A DNA stretch of 5,835 bases from Prevotella sp. (GTDB taxonomy: Bacteria > Bacteroidota > Bacteroidia > Bacteroidales > Bacteroidaceae): positions 1 through 5,835 of the forward strand of contig JAEENF010000133.1 of NCBI GenBank assembly GCA_016283605.1, in the 5' to 3' direction. The notes below the pieces were generated by a model that was not told where the DNA came from, did not search any database, and saw only the letters and a list, made by a program, of their open reading frames with translations. Of the stretch, positions 1 to 5,594 are shown one piece after another. The position numbers and the translations under genes were made by a program. Numbering within the stretch: the stretch's first letter is position 1; each line of letters opens with the position of its first letter.

Positions 1-171
1 AGAAATATTTCTGATGTTCGCAAATTTAAGAACACTTTTTTATGTTTTGACGAAAAAAATGAGCAACGTTTTAAAGGTAAAAAGTAAAAATCCCCCCGCA
101 GATGTGTCAAAGCCGTTAATTATTGCGTTAGGGAGAACTTGAGGGAGAGTCTTTACTCTATATAATAAAAC
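1..171. other. AT-rich intergenic stretch, no gene seen
   Basis: All frames are interrupted by stop codons and no RNA gene is recognised. The first 12 bases form a perfect palindrome (AGAAATATTTCT). A small dyad, AGAGT-CTTT-ACTCT, lies at 146-159. A minus-strand TAAATTTG at 21-28 resembles a Bacteroidetes -7 box, but it has no well-spaced -33 partner. Confidence 0.6.
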
Positions 172-204
172 AATTGTGGAGAGGCATCAGACCTCTCCAC
201 AATT
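172..204. terminator. Perfect 13-bp hairpin, likely intrinsic terminator
   Basis: The arms at 172-184 and 192-204 (AATTGTGGAGAGG and its complement) pair perfectly around a 7-base loop, CATCAGA. Read on the minus strand, the stem is followed by GTTTTATT, a fair U-tract; on the plus strand the tail ATTTCATT is weaker. It could end transcripts from either side. The gene it would serve is not in the window, since neither flank is coding here. Confidence 0.6.
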
Positions 205-212
205 ATTTCATT

Positions 213-235
213 AACACAGGGTTCCTCCCCTTGTG
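213..235 (-). repeat. REP-like hairpin, copy A
   Basis: Read on the minus strand this is CACAAGGGG, a 5-base loop AGGAA, then CCCTGTGTT. The layout matches the elements at 3899-3921 and 5567-5589: CACA, one base, GGGG, five bases, a pyrimidine-rich arm, GTGT. It lies 8 bases from the hairpin at 172-204. It resembles REP sequences mobilised by RAYT (IS200-like) transposases, but no such gene is in the window, so the family assignment is inference. Confidence 0.5.
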
Positions 236-272
236 CACATTTTTTACTATCCCACCTCTTGTCACCCGTTTT

Positions 273-359
273 GTTACCTCGGGGAGTCTGCACGTGTTAC
301 CCCGAGGGGGCTGCAAATGTAACCTCGAAGGCCTGCAGTAACGGCCTCGACAGTCTGTC
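273..359. repeat. Degenerate tandem repeat, 23-bp period
   Basis: Units begin at 273, 296, 319 and 338. The core is GTTACCYCGRGG followed a few bases later by CTGCA. Units 1 and 2 agree at 17 of 23 positions; the third is shortened to 19 bases and the fourth is more diverged. The period is not a multiple of three and no frame reads through convincingly, so it is not a coding repeat. CCTCGGGG (277-284) and CCCCGAGG (300-307) are also mutually inverted. Function unknown; clustered protein-binding sites or a decayed minisatellite both fit. Confidence 0.6.
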
Positions 360-381
360 CCCTTAGATATCCAGATTATGG

Positions 382-454
382 ACGGCGCGGAGATATTCTT
401 AGAACGGCGCATAGACAATCTCCGAACGGAGCGGAGAATTTCTCTGCACGGAGC
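382..454. repeat. Degenerate tandem repeat, 22-bp period
   Basis: ACGGMGC recurs at 382, 404, 426 and 448, exactly 22 bases apart. The three full units share ACGGMGC, then about GGAGA, then TTCTC, and agree pairwise at 14-16 of 22 positions. The fourth unit keeps only ACGGAGC. Unit 3 contains the dyad GAGAATTTCTC, and CTCCGAACGGAG spans the junction of units 2 and 3. The array is independent of the 23-bp array just upstream. Periods close to two helical turns suit repeated protein sites, but no partner gene is visible. Confidence 0.6.
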
Positions 455-473
455 AAAAAACGGGTCATCACTT

Positions 474-501
474 ATTGCACAAAAGAGACTTTTTGTGTAA
501 T
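474..501. promoter_or_regulatory. AT-rich dyad upstream of the promoter
   Basis: ATTGCACAAAA (474-484) pairs with TTTTGTGTAAT (491-501) over 11 positions, one of them G-T, around the loop GAGACT. It ends 25 bases before the -33 box at 527. The bases after it are T-rich (501-516), so it could be a weak plus-strand terminator insulating the promoter, or an operator-like site. The sequence does not decide between them. Confidence 0.4.
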
Positions 502-526
502 TTTCTGTCTTTTTTCTTTCAATTTC

Positions 527-557
527 TTTGTACTTTCAGAATAAATCCGTATATTTG
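527..557 (+). promoter_or_regulatory. Bacteroidetes-type sigma-70 promoter
   Basis: TTTG at 527-530 (-33 box), a 19-base spacer, then TATATTTG at 550-557 (-7 box, consensus TAnnTTTG). Both boxes and the spacing match the consensus described for Bacteroides. Transcription would start near 562-566 and run toward the lipoprotein gene at 937, giving a leader of about 370 bases. No better promoter is seen closer to that gene. Confidence 0.75.
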
Positions 558-563
558 TCCCCG

Positions 564-936
564 TATCTGTCTGCGATAGTGCCGCCCTATGCGAGGGATG
601 AGCCGTAGGACAGAACACTACATAGCGGAAAAGCGTCACACGATGCTTGTCGATTGATCGTCTGAAATTACCACAACAGCATGCATGCCAAAGACAATGC
701 GGAGTTGATGCCACGGGTCTGCTGGCAGCCTCACACTCGTCTTCGACCTCGACGCTGGCCAACGTCACTCATCTCATCCCCTGCCGACGGATGAACCTCA
801 TCAAGGTGAACCAGCTATTCAACAAGAACCGTGTATTCGTGCCCGACGAGGACTTCGACTTTGTCTATGACTTCCTTTGCCGGCACTGTACCAAGGCAAA
901 AATTAAAAATTACAAACCCTAAAATCAGATTTGTTT
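564..936 (+). other. Long leader between promoter and lipoprotein gene
   Basis: About 370 bases separate the predicted transcript start from the ATG at 937. The first part (564-646) shows no clear gene. From about 700 to 900 the plus strand has GC-rich third codon positions in the frame that ends at 922, as if it were, or had been, coding. The last 40 bases are A/T-rich, as is usual just before start codons in this phylum. The leader may be a regulatory 5' UTR, carry a short upstream ORF, or contain the remnant of an older gene. Confidence 0.4.
791..922 (+). CDS. Possible small ORF upstream of the lipoprotein
   Basis: The ATG at 791 opens 43 codons ending in NYKP and a TAA. The middle reads RVFVPDEDFDFVYDFL, an acidic and aromatic stretch with third positions mostly G or C, like the real gene downstream. 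The same frame stays open back to a TTG at 647, which would give 91 residues. No signal peptide or known domain is visible. It stops 14 bases before the lipoprotein ATG and would share the promoter at 527-557. It could be a small protein, a translated leader peptide, or the tail of a decayed gene. I do not recognise it. Confidence 0.3.
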   Translation: MNLIKVNQLFNKNRVFVPDEDFDFVYDFLCRHCTKAKIKNYKP

Positions 937-3789
937 ATGACGATGAAACGAACTACAAACCGGCACAGATGGCTGTACTTGTTATGTACTGCTGTCCTAA
1001 TGACAGGCTTCACCGCCTGTAGCGAGAAGACCGAAGACGTTGAAGACCCCTACCAGCCCGCCGTGCCCGTCGACCCGAGCGACTATCAGGAAGTGCCGGT
1101 TTCGGGCGGCACCATCACCAAGGGCGACATAGCCATTACCTTCCCGTCGGGCTCTTTCTCGACGAAAAAGGAGGTGGCCATCACCGAAGTGAAAAAGGGA
1201 AACACCCTAGGTGAGGACGAGGCTTCGACCTTCTATCAGGTGACGATGCCGATCACCACTCATGCGCCAATCACCATCAGCATTAAGAGTGACAATACCG
1301 ACAAAGACGTGCAACTCGTCATGCAATCCAAAGGATTTGCCCGCTCTGCCAACAAAATGATTGATGCCAACAATATCCTTGAGACGTCGTATTCGGGCGG
1401 TTCCTATGTTGCGAAGCTGCCCGCTGCCGACAACGAAGACGAATCAGCCACAGATTATTTCTGCGTGGGACTGGCACATGTCCCGACAGTCAGCGACGGC
1501 GGGGCACAGACCCGAGCCGCCTCGGTGGCCGAAGGACAGGTCAAGGGGGTCAAGTGGAAGCTCTATATTGACCCGAAAGGCAAAAAGGTTCCCGGCAGTT
1601 ACAAGGTTTTGTCTTCGGCTGAGATTGCCAAGATGAACAACTGGATCAGGGATGCCATCACCCAGATTACGGATTTGGGCTATGAGCTGTCGAGTAAGGA
1701 TACCGAGATTCCCTACTATTACATCTCTGACCCCGACAAGTGGGGCTACTTCAAGCAACACTGGTTTAAGGACTGCTTTAGCTGGATTGGCATCAGCGTT
1801 GAGAAACTGATCAACACGCCCAACGACACCTTGTCGTTCAAGAGCACTATGTTGCACGAAACGTTCCACTATTTTCAGGCAAACAACTACGACAACCGCT
1901 CTGCTGCGAAAAAATCGGGCGGAACAAAATGGGGATGGGCCATATGTAACGAAAACATTCTGTACGAGATGGGAGCAGTATGGATAGAGAAATTCATCCG
2001 CAAGGGCAAGCTCGATGCCGACTGGCTGCGCAAAGAAGTGTTCATGGGTAATATGGACAAGTTGGGATTCGAGCGCGAAGAAGAACGCTGGAGCATCGTC
2101 AATGCCAAGGATGATGCCGAGGAAAAGGCCAACAAGAAGAACGAAGCGATGCAGCAACAGGGTTACACCATGGCTCCCATGCTCTACTACTTCACCACAG
2201 ATATGGATGCCTTCGGGTTCAAAGACGCCTCGGTGCTGGAGTTGCACAAGCTGTGGAAACAGAAATGGAACAGCTCGTCGTTTACCTCATACCACATCCT
2301 GAACGAATGGGTAAAGGGCCATGATTCACACTTCTTCGAAGGCGCTGGCATTGACGACTATTACCTCCAGCTGTTTGATGGTAAGCTGGTTGACGATCTG
2401 AACATTACAGGCCTTTACGGAAAAACAGACGCCAAAATCGACAAATACGGAAAATTCCCCCTGGAGGGCCAATGCTATTCGTATGGATGCAACGTCAGGC
2501 GCATCACGTTTGGCAACATGAAGAATATATCCCTCCCCGGCACCAAGCTTGTCGTGAAGCAGGAGAGTCCCAACGTGCACACCTATCTGCTGTTGGCTGT
2601 GTTGAACAGTGAGACAAAGACTTATTCTTTCGGCTACTGTAAGAGAAACAATGAAACGCTTGCCGTCGCAAAGGGAGACTCCATGGTGATTAGTGGAGCG
2701 ACGCTGGATAAATACAAGAATGAAGAGGGCGATATGAAGTGCTTCCTTTATGTCATCACGACCAACATCAGCAACAAGATGCACAGCACGACCATCAACC
2801 CCTCTAAGGCCAGCATCGAATTGCGCAGTTCGGTCTCCGTCTCGCCCGACTCGCTCGCTTTTACAGCTGACGGCGGCACACAGAGCACATACATCAACTA
2901 TGGCTCCTACAGCTACTACGGTGCTGAGGTGCGTAGTGCAGGCCACGGATGGTGTGGCGTAGCAGCACCTGGCGGCCCGTCGGGAGAAATCCAGGTCACC
3001 GTGCAGCCCAACACCACGAACAAGAAGCGAGAGTGCATCATCGACTGCTACGTGCAACCCAAGAGCGACTCGCCCGACAGCGAGAAGATCAAGATGCCCG
3101 TCAAAATAACCCAAGAGGCAGGCCAAGAAATTGGCGGAACATATGAAGTGGAGGTATATCTGACAGGCAAGATCAGCGGGGATTATGTCGTTAAATACAA
3201 GGACGGGGGAGAATTAACCGGTGTCACGGACTACACTATTGACTTCTACAAGGAGTTCGAAATGGAATATTCTGGAGGTGTCCTGAAGGTCCAGGTATCG
3301 GATGATGACTCAAACGACGAGACCTTGTCCTTTAGCGTCTCGAACCTCACCGGCGACTACACTGGCAGTACCGTACACGACATCAAGTATGTAAGAGAGA
3401 CGGGCATCTATTTCCCCGCCAAAGGCTACGTTAAAGATGCCGACAACTACACCAAAATGACGGTGGAAATCAGCAGTCTGCCCCTTGACGTCAGTTCTGT
3501 TTACAAGGGGGACTATGGCGGTACACTTTGGTTCGATGGCAACGGGTATTCAGGCTTGGGTGGACTGTCTTCAACGTTCCATTCCGAAGAAGACACGACT
3601 GACGGCATGTTTGGCCCGGTCAACGGACACAAGTCATTAGACTGGACCAGCCATAGCGATGAGAATAATCGTCTGTTACTCAAATGCGGTTTCTGGCGCA
3701 AATTCGACGGATACTCAGCCCGTCGTCATGTAAGGTCGCAGACGAAAGCCGTTACACTGCCCACACATGCCGGGTCAAGTGTGCATTGA
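937..3789 (+). CDS. Lipoprotein zinc-peptidase-like protein with BACON domain
   Basis: A 950-residue protein, probably anchored in the outer membrane. With the ATG at 937 as residue 1, a basic start and hydrophobic segment lead to a lipobox (FTAC, lipid Cys28); SEKTEDVED follows, an acidic stretch like the surface-export signals of Bacteroidetes lipoproteins. Residues ~53-180 form a beta region beginning SGGTI and GDIAITFPSGSF, reminiscent of ZU5 domains. HETFH (307-311) is an HExxH zinc motif, and Glu344 in YEMGAVWIE is a plausible third ligand 33 residues on, as in gluzincins. Residues ~486-628 look beta-rich and unassigned. Residues ~634-726 match a BACON domain (SPDSLAFTADGG near the start, VKITQ at the end). 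The rest (733-950) is unassigned. The ATG at 943 is an equally good start; a TTG at 931 is less likely. No Shine-Dalgarno site is present, as usual in this phylum. BACON domains often accompany glycan- or mucin-directed enzymes, so a host or dietary glycoprotein substrate is possible but inferred. The basic tail after residue ~912 looks less ordered. Confidence 0.93.
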   Translation: MTMKRTTNRHRWLYLLCTAVLMTGFTACSEKTEDVEDPYQPAVPVDPSDYQEVPVSGGTITKGDIAITFPSGSFSTKKEVAITEVKKGNTLGEDEASTFYQVTMPITTHAPITISIKSDNTDKDVQLVMQSKGFARSANKMIDANNILETSYSGGSYVAKLPAADNEDESATDYFCVGLAHVPTVSDGGAQTRAASVAEGQVKGVKWKLYIDPKGKKVPGSYKVLSSAEIAKMNNWIRDAITQITDLGYELSSKDTEIPYYYISDPDKWGYFKQHWFKDCFSWIGISVEKLINTPNDTLSFKSTMLHETFHYFQANNYDNRSAAKKSGGTKWGWAICNENILYEMGAVWIEKFIRKGKLDADWLRKEVFMGNMDKLGFEREEERWSIVNAKDDAEEKANKKNEAMQQQGYTMAPMLYYFTTDMDAFGFKDASVLELHKLWKQKWNSSSFTSYHILNEWVKGHDSHFFEGAGIDDYYLQLFDGKLVDDLNITGLYGKTDAKIDKYGKFPLEGQCYSYGCNVRRITFGNMKNISLPGTKLVVKQESPNVHTYLLLAVLNSETKTYSFGYCKRNNETLAVAKGDSMVISGATLDKYKNEEGDMKCFLYVITTNISNKMHSTTINPSKASIELRSSVSVSPDSLAFTADGGTQSTYINYGSYSYYGAEVRSAGHGWCGVAAPGGPSGEIQVTVQPNTTNKKRECIIDCYVQPKSDSPDSEKIKMPVKITQEAGQEIGGTYEVEVYLTGKISGDYVVKYKDGGELTGVTDYTIDFYKEFEMEYSGGVLKVQVSDDDSNDETLSFSVSNLTGDYTGSTVHDIKYVRETGIYFPAKGYVKDADNYTKMTVEISSLPLDVSSVYKGDYGGTLWFDGNGYSGLGGLSSTFHSEEDTTDGMFGPVNGHKSLDWTSHSDENNRLLLKCGFWRKFDGYSARRHVRSQTKAVTLPTHAGSSVH

Positions 3790-3809
3790 GCGTAATGCTA
3801 AAACAATTG

Positions 3810-3855
3810 AGTAGGAGGTGAGCACTAATCAGGGGTGTTCACCTCCTACTTGATT
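3810..3855 (+). terminator. Intrinsic terminator after the lipoprotein gene
   Basis: A perfect 12-bp stem (3810-3821 with 3839-3850, AGTAGGAGGTGA and its complement) can extend inward by four more pairs, one of them G-T, closing a loop of about 9 bases. The plus-strand tail is TTGATTTTATG. It begins 20 bases after the stop codon at 3787-3789. Confidence 0.8.
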
Positions 3856-3894
3856 TTATGCAATTAAAAAAATTCCTACAGAAAATTTAAAAAA

Positions 3895-3925
3895 TGCTCA
3901 CACGGGGCCAGACCCCGTGTGAGCA
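3895..3925. repeat. Perfect 13-bp hairpin, REP-like copy B
   Basis: TGCTCACACGGGG (3895-3907) pairs perfectly with 3913-3925 around the 5-base loop CCAGA. The core at 3899-3921 follows the same plan as 213-235 and 5567-5589. Read on the minus strand, the stem is followed by six Ts (3894-3889), which makes it a good minus-strand terminator, although no minus-strand gene ends here. On the plus strand it lies 30 bases before the start of the gene at 3956 and would be in its leader. Confidence 0.65.
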
Positions 3926-3955
3926 CAAATCAATTTAATTCTATAATTCAACAAT

Positions 3956-4372
3956 ATGAAAACAAAAATTCTATCAATCCTTGCCCTGCTGCTCATGACT
4001 GTGACGCAGGGGGCGTGGGCGCAGGTGACACCCAACCTCGCGGGCGAAGGCACCCAGGCCTCGCCCTATCTCATCGCCAGCACGACGGACTGGAACAACC
4101 TCTCGGCAGCTGTCAACGGCGGCGAGACATACAGCGGCAACTACTTCAAGATGACCGCCAACGTAGGCACGGTGGCGACGACAGTGGGTACGAGTACGAA
4201 TGCGTTTAACGGCACATTCGACGGCAACGGCCACACGCTGAACGTGAACATCAGCAACAGCAACGTTGACACGCGCACGGCTCCCTTCGCATGGGCTGGC
4301 GGCTCGGCCGTCATCAAGAACCTGCACGAGAATCGTGGGGACTTCATTCTGATGATCCACTTTCTTAAATGA
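3956..4372 (+). pseudogene. Truncated secreted GLUG-like surface protein
   Basis: The 138-residue ORF opens with a signal peptide: MKTK, a leucine-rich core and AWA|Q, cleavage after residue 22. The mature part has features common in Bacteroidales surface proteins with GLUG-type repeats: GEGTQASPYLI, then DWNNLSAAVNGG, then GTFDGNGHTLNV. Such proteins are usually several hundred residues long with many repeats. Here the native sequence stops at about residue 124 (KNLH). The last 14 codons come from a repeat (4330-4384) found again at 4869-4918, so the C-terminus belongs to an inserted element. The rest of the gene is not in the window. The start context is AT-rich, with hairpin B just upstream, and no strong TAnnTTTG box is seen. 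It may still be translated as a secreted stub, but the original function is probably lost. Confidence 0.8.
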
Positions 4373-4384
4373 AATGGTATTACG
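4330..4384 (+). repeat. Direct repeat, left copy (element boundary)
   Basis: This 55-base segment, from GAATCGTGGGGACT to GGTATTACG, recurs at 4869-4918 in the same orientation. The copies are identical at 49 of 50 aligned positions; this one carries five extra bases (TCATT) after GGGGACT. It starts exactly where the surface-protein gene loses its homology and supplies that gene's stop codon. It is most simply the end of a mobile element, but the element family is not identified. Confidence 0.75.
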
Positions 4385-4561
4385 CAGAACCGCCCACTAA
4401 AAACAAAGATCACAAACCTGATCCGTATCCCTTAACACGACAGGTCTGACACTTTGTGTGGTTTGAGTCGTAGGCGTTGTGAGAGATTAGGAACCCTAAG
4501 GCTTCGCGGCTTTAACCCTAACCCTTTAAGGCCTGAAGGGTAGGGGCACACGTTTTTGTCC

Positions 4562-4618
4562 GTCCGGTCGGACTGCGAGTTCGCTCCTTACGTCCTGCCA
4601 GTCCGAAGGCTTCGGACT
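4562..4618. repeat. Pair of related GC-rich dyads
   Basis: GTCCG-GT-CGGAC (4562-4573) and AGTCCGAA-GGC-TTCGGACT (4600-4618) share the same arm sequence. Each right arm leads into a similar tail: CGGACTGCGAGTTCGC at 4569 and CGGACTCAGCGTTTGC at 4613, 12 of 16 bases alike and 44 bases apart. This suggests a local duplication of a hairpin module. No function is evident. Confidence 0.4.
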
Positions 4619-4706
4619 CAGCGTTTGCATTAGGGCCAGCAAGTAGTATGTGTTTTGTCCATTACCTGTATCGACTTCTTCTGGAAAATAGAATTTCTCA
4701 AAATGT

Positions 4707-4843
4707 CCCTCCCTTCCTCCCGTTTTTGCTGGGAATGCCTTTGCAGAAAGGGGATTTGGTACGGGAGGGATAAACGATATCCCTCCCGTCCGTCAGTTCC
4801 AGTAAATAGAGGGTTTCCGAGCGAAAAAGGGAGGAAGGGAGGG
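4707..4843. mobile_element. MITE-like 137-bp palindromic element
   Basis: The terminal inverted repeats at 4707-4730 and 4820-4843 match at 22 of 24 positions, beginning CCCTCCCTTCCTCCC. At the centre, 4761-4772 pairs perfectly with 4778-4789 (arm ACGGGAGGGATA) around a 5-base loop. The intervening halves are also weakly complementary, so the whole unit can fold as one long hairpin. It encodes nothing. Short length, terminal inverted repeats and a palindromic core fit a non-autonomous transposable element. No clear target-site duplication is seen, so the exact ends are uncertain. Confidence 0.65.
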
Positions 4844-4868
4844 TAAATTTGAAATCGTTAACTTAACG

Positions 4869-4918
4869 GAATCGTGGGGACTCTGATGATCCACTTTTTT
4901 AAATGAAATGGTATTACG
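4869..4918 (+). repeat. Direct repeat, right copy
   Basis: This 50-base copy matches 4330-4384 in the same orientation except for one base and the five missing bases TCATT. It directly abuts the palindrome CGTTAACTTAACG (4856-4868). Together the two copies bound about 480 bases of non-coding, repeat-rich DNA. Confidence 0.75.
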
Positions 4919-4938
4919 TGTTAGTTGCGTTCGTAAGG

Positions 4939-4961
4939 CCACTCTCAATAAGAGAGAATGG
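4939..4961 (-). terminator. Hairpin after the HipA fragment
   Basis: CTCTC (4942-4946) pairs with GAGAG (4952-4956) and CCA (4939-4941) with TGG (4959-4961), with a two-base bulge. It starts 2 bases past the minus-strand stop codon at 4964-4966. There is no run of Ts after it on the minus strand, so termination would be weak. Confidence 0.4.
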
Positions 4962-4963
4962 TC

Positions 4964-5569
4964 TTAGGGTTCATTCAACACGAGTAGTTCTTTTGTTCCT
5001 TCCCTGACTTCGTCGATGATTTCCTGACAGCGGGTGCGGGGAATGCGGATGTTGGTGCCAACGGTAATCATGTCTTCGTCGGTTGGCAGACCGTTGTAAT
5101 TGGCGGTTGTGGCGTGTTGCCCCAGCGTGTTGTCGTTGGTCAGGTCGTAGGCAGGCGCCAGCGTCCATTGACCGTCGCGACAGATGAAGCTGAAATTGCG
5201 GGCATGGTCGTCGTAGTTACGCGCCAAGACATTAAAGGCCATACGGCGGAACTGTTGTTCTACCTCAGCTGGCGACTGTGTCAGATAGCCCGTCAGTTGG
5301 AGCAGGCTGTGGTAATCCATCTTGGGCGGCGTGATAGGTTCGTTCAATAGTCCACTGGCTGTTACCACATGCAGTCGCTGATTCCCTTCAATATCGAAAC
5401 GCCGCGAGGCAAAATACTTGCCGTCTATCAGTTTGAAGTCGGGCACGATGATGCCACACTGGCGGGCGACCTGATTGAAACGGTATTCTATCTCTCCCAT
5501 ATTCTTGGGATCGTAGGTGTGGCGGAACTTGACGAGCCAGTGACCTTCTGCATCCGAATAGATATGCAC
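4964..5569 (-). pseudogene. HipA-family kinase, C-terminal fragment
   Basis: The 201-residue ORF covers the C-terminal kinase part of a HipA-family toxin. HipA proteins are Ser/Thr kinases that inactivate translation factors or tRNA synthetases and are held in check by a HipB-type DNA-binding antitoxin. Visible motifs are WLVKFR (residues 11-16; Lys14 is the likely ATP-contacting lysine), NYDDHARN (118-125, catalytic loop) and APAYDLT (138-144, metal-binding Asp142). Full-length HipA is about 400 residues or more, and kinase-only (split) versions are still nearer 300. The N-terminal domain and the glycine-rich ATP loop are missing. The only start is a GTG (5569) inside a REP-like hairpin, and an in-frame TGA at 5576-5578 closes the frame just upstream. 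The C-terminus (LLVLNEP) may be slightly clipped too. No HipB-like gene is present. The catalytic residues are intact, so decay is probably recent, but a working kinase is unlikely. Confidence 0.85.
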
Positions 5570-5589
5570 AAGGGGTCAGATTCTGTGTT
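5567..5589 (+). repeat. REP-like hairpin, copy C, at HipA breakpoint
   Basis: CACAAGGGG, loop TCAGA, then TTCTGTGTT, following the plan of the copies at 213-235 and 3899-3921. GGGGTCAG is a recurring core in some REP sequences linked to RAYT transposases (general knowledge, not checked here). The HipA frame ends inside this unit: the GTG at 5569 and the TGA at 5576-5578 both lie within it. Confidence 0.55.
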
Positions 5590-5594
5590 GTAAA

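Larger units (their letters stand above)
4373..4963. other. Gene-free, repeat-dense region
   Basis: No convincing protein gene lies between the truncated surface gene and the HipA fragment. The stretch holds a degenerate REP-like site (4434-4458, minus), GC-rich dyads (4562-4618), a MITE-like palindrome (4707-4843), the perfect dyad CGTTAACTTAACG (4856-4868), the right direct-repeat copy (4869-4918) and a hairpin next to the HipA stop codon (4939-4961). It reads as nested remnants of small mobile elements. Confidence 0.6.

Noticed and set aside
21..28. Minus-strand TAAATTTG as a promoter for a gene left of the window
   Set aside because: The -7 box fits, but no TTTG lies 19-21 bases upstream, and the gene it would serve is not visible.
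203..418. 71-residue minus-strand ORF
   Set aside because: It runs through tandem repeats whose periods are not multiples of three and through a terminator arm; there is no domain or plausible start.
273..454. CRISPR array
   Set aside because: The repeats are contiguous with no spacers, and the units are too degenerate.
472..768. 98-residue minus-strand ORF
   Set aside because: It is antisense across a consensus plus-strand promoter and its T-rich upstream region; the composition is not protein-like.
1444..3126. Long minus-strand ORFs inside the lipoprotein gene
   Set aside because: They are antisense shadows of a gene with clear signal peptide and domains; no motifs of their own were found.
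4512..4526. Telomere-like CCCTAACCCTT run
   Set aside because: Only two short units, part of a local dyad; coincidence is sufficient explanation.
4655..4846. 63-residue plus-strand ORF
   Set aside because: It lies across the palindromic MITE-like element; the translation simply reflects its C/T- and G/A-rich arms.
4491..4972. Inverted GAACCCTAAG at 4491-4500 and 4963-4972 as transposon ends
   Set aside because: A 10-base inverted match is expected many times by chance in a window this long, and neither site shows flanking duplication.
5114..5593. Plus-strand ORFs opposite the HipA fragment
   Set aside because: They are antisense to a frame with clear HipA kinase motifs and have no features of their own.
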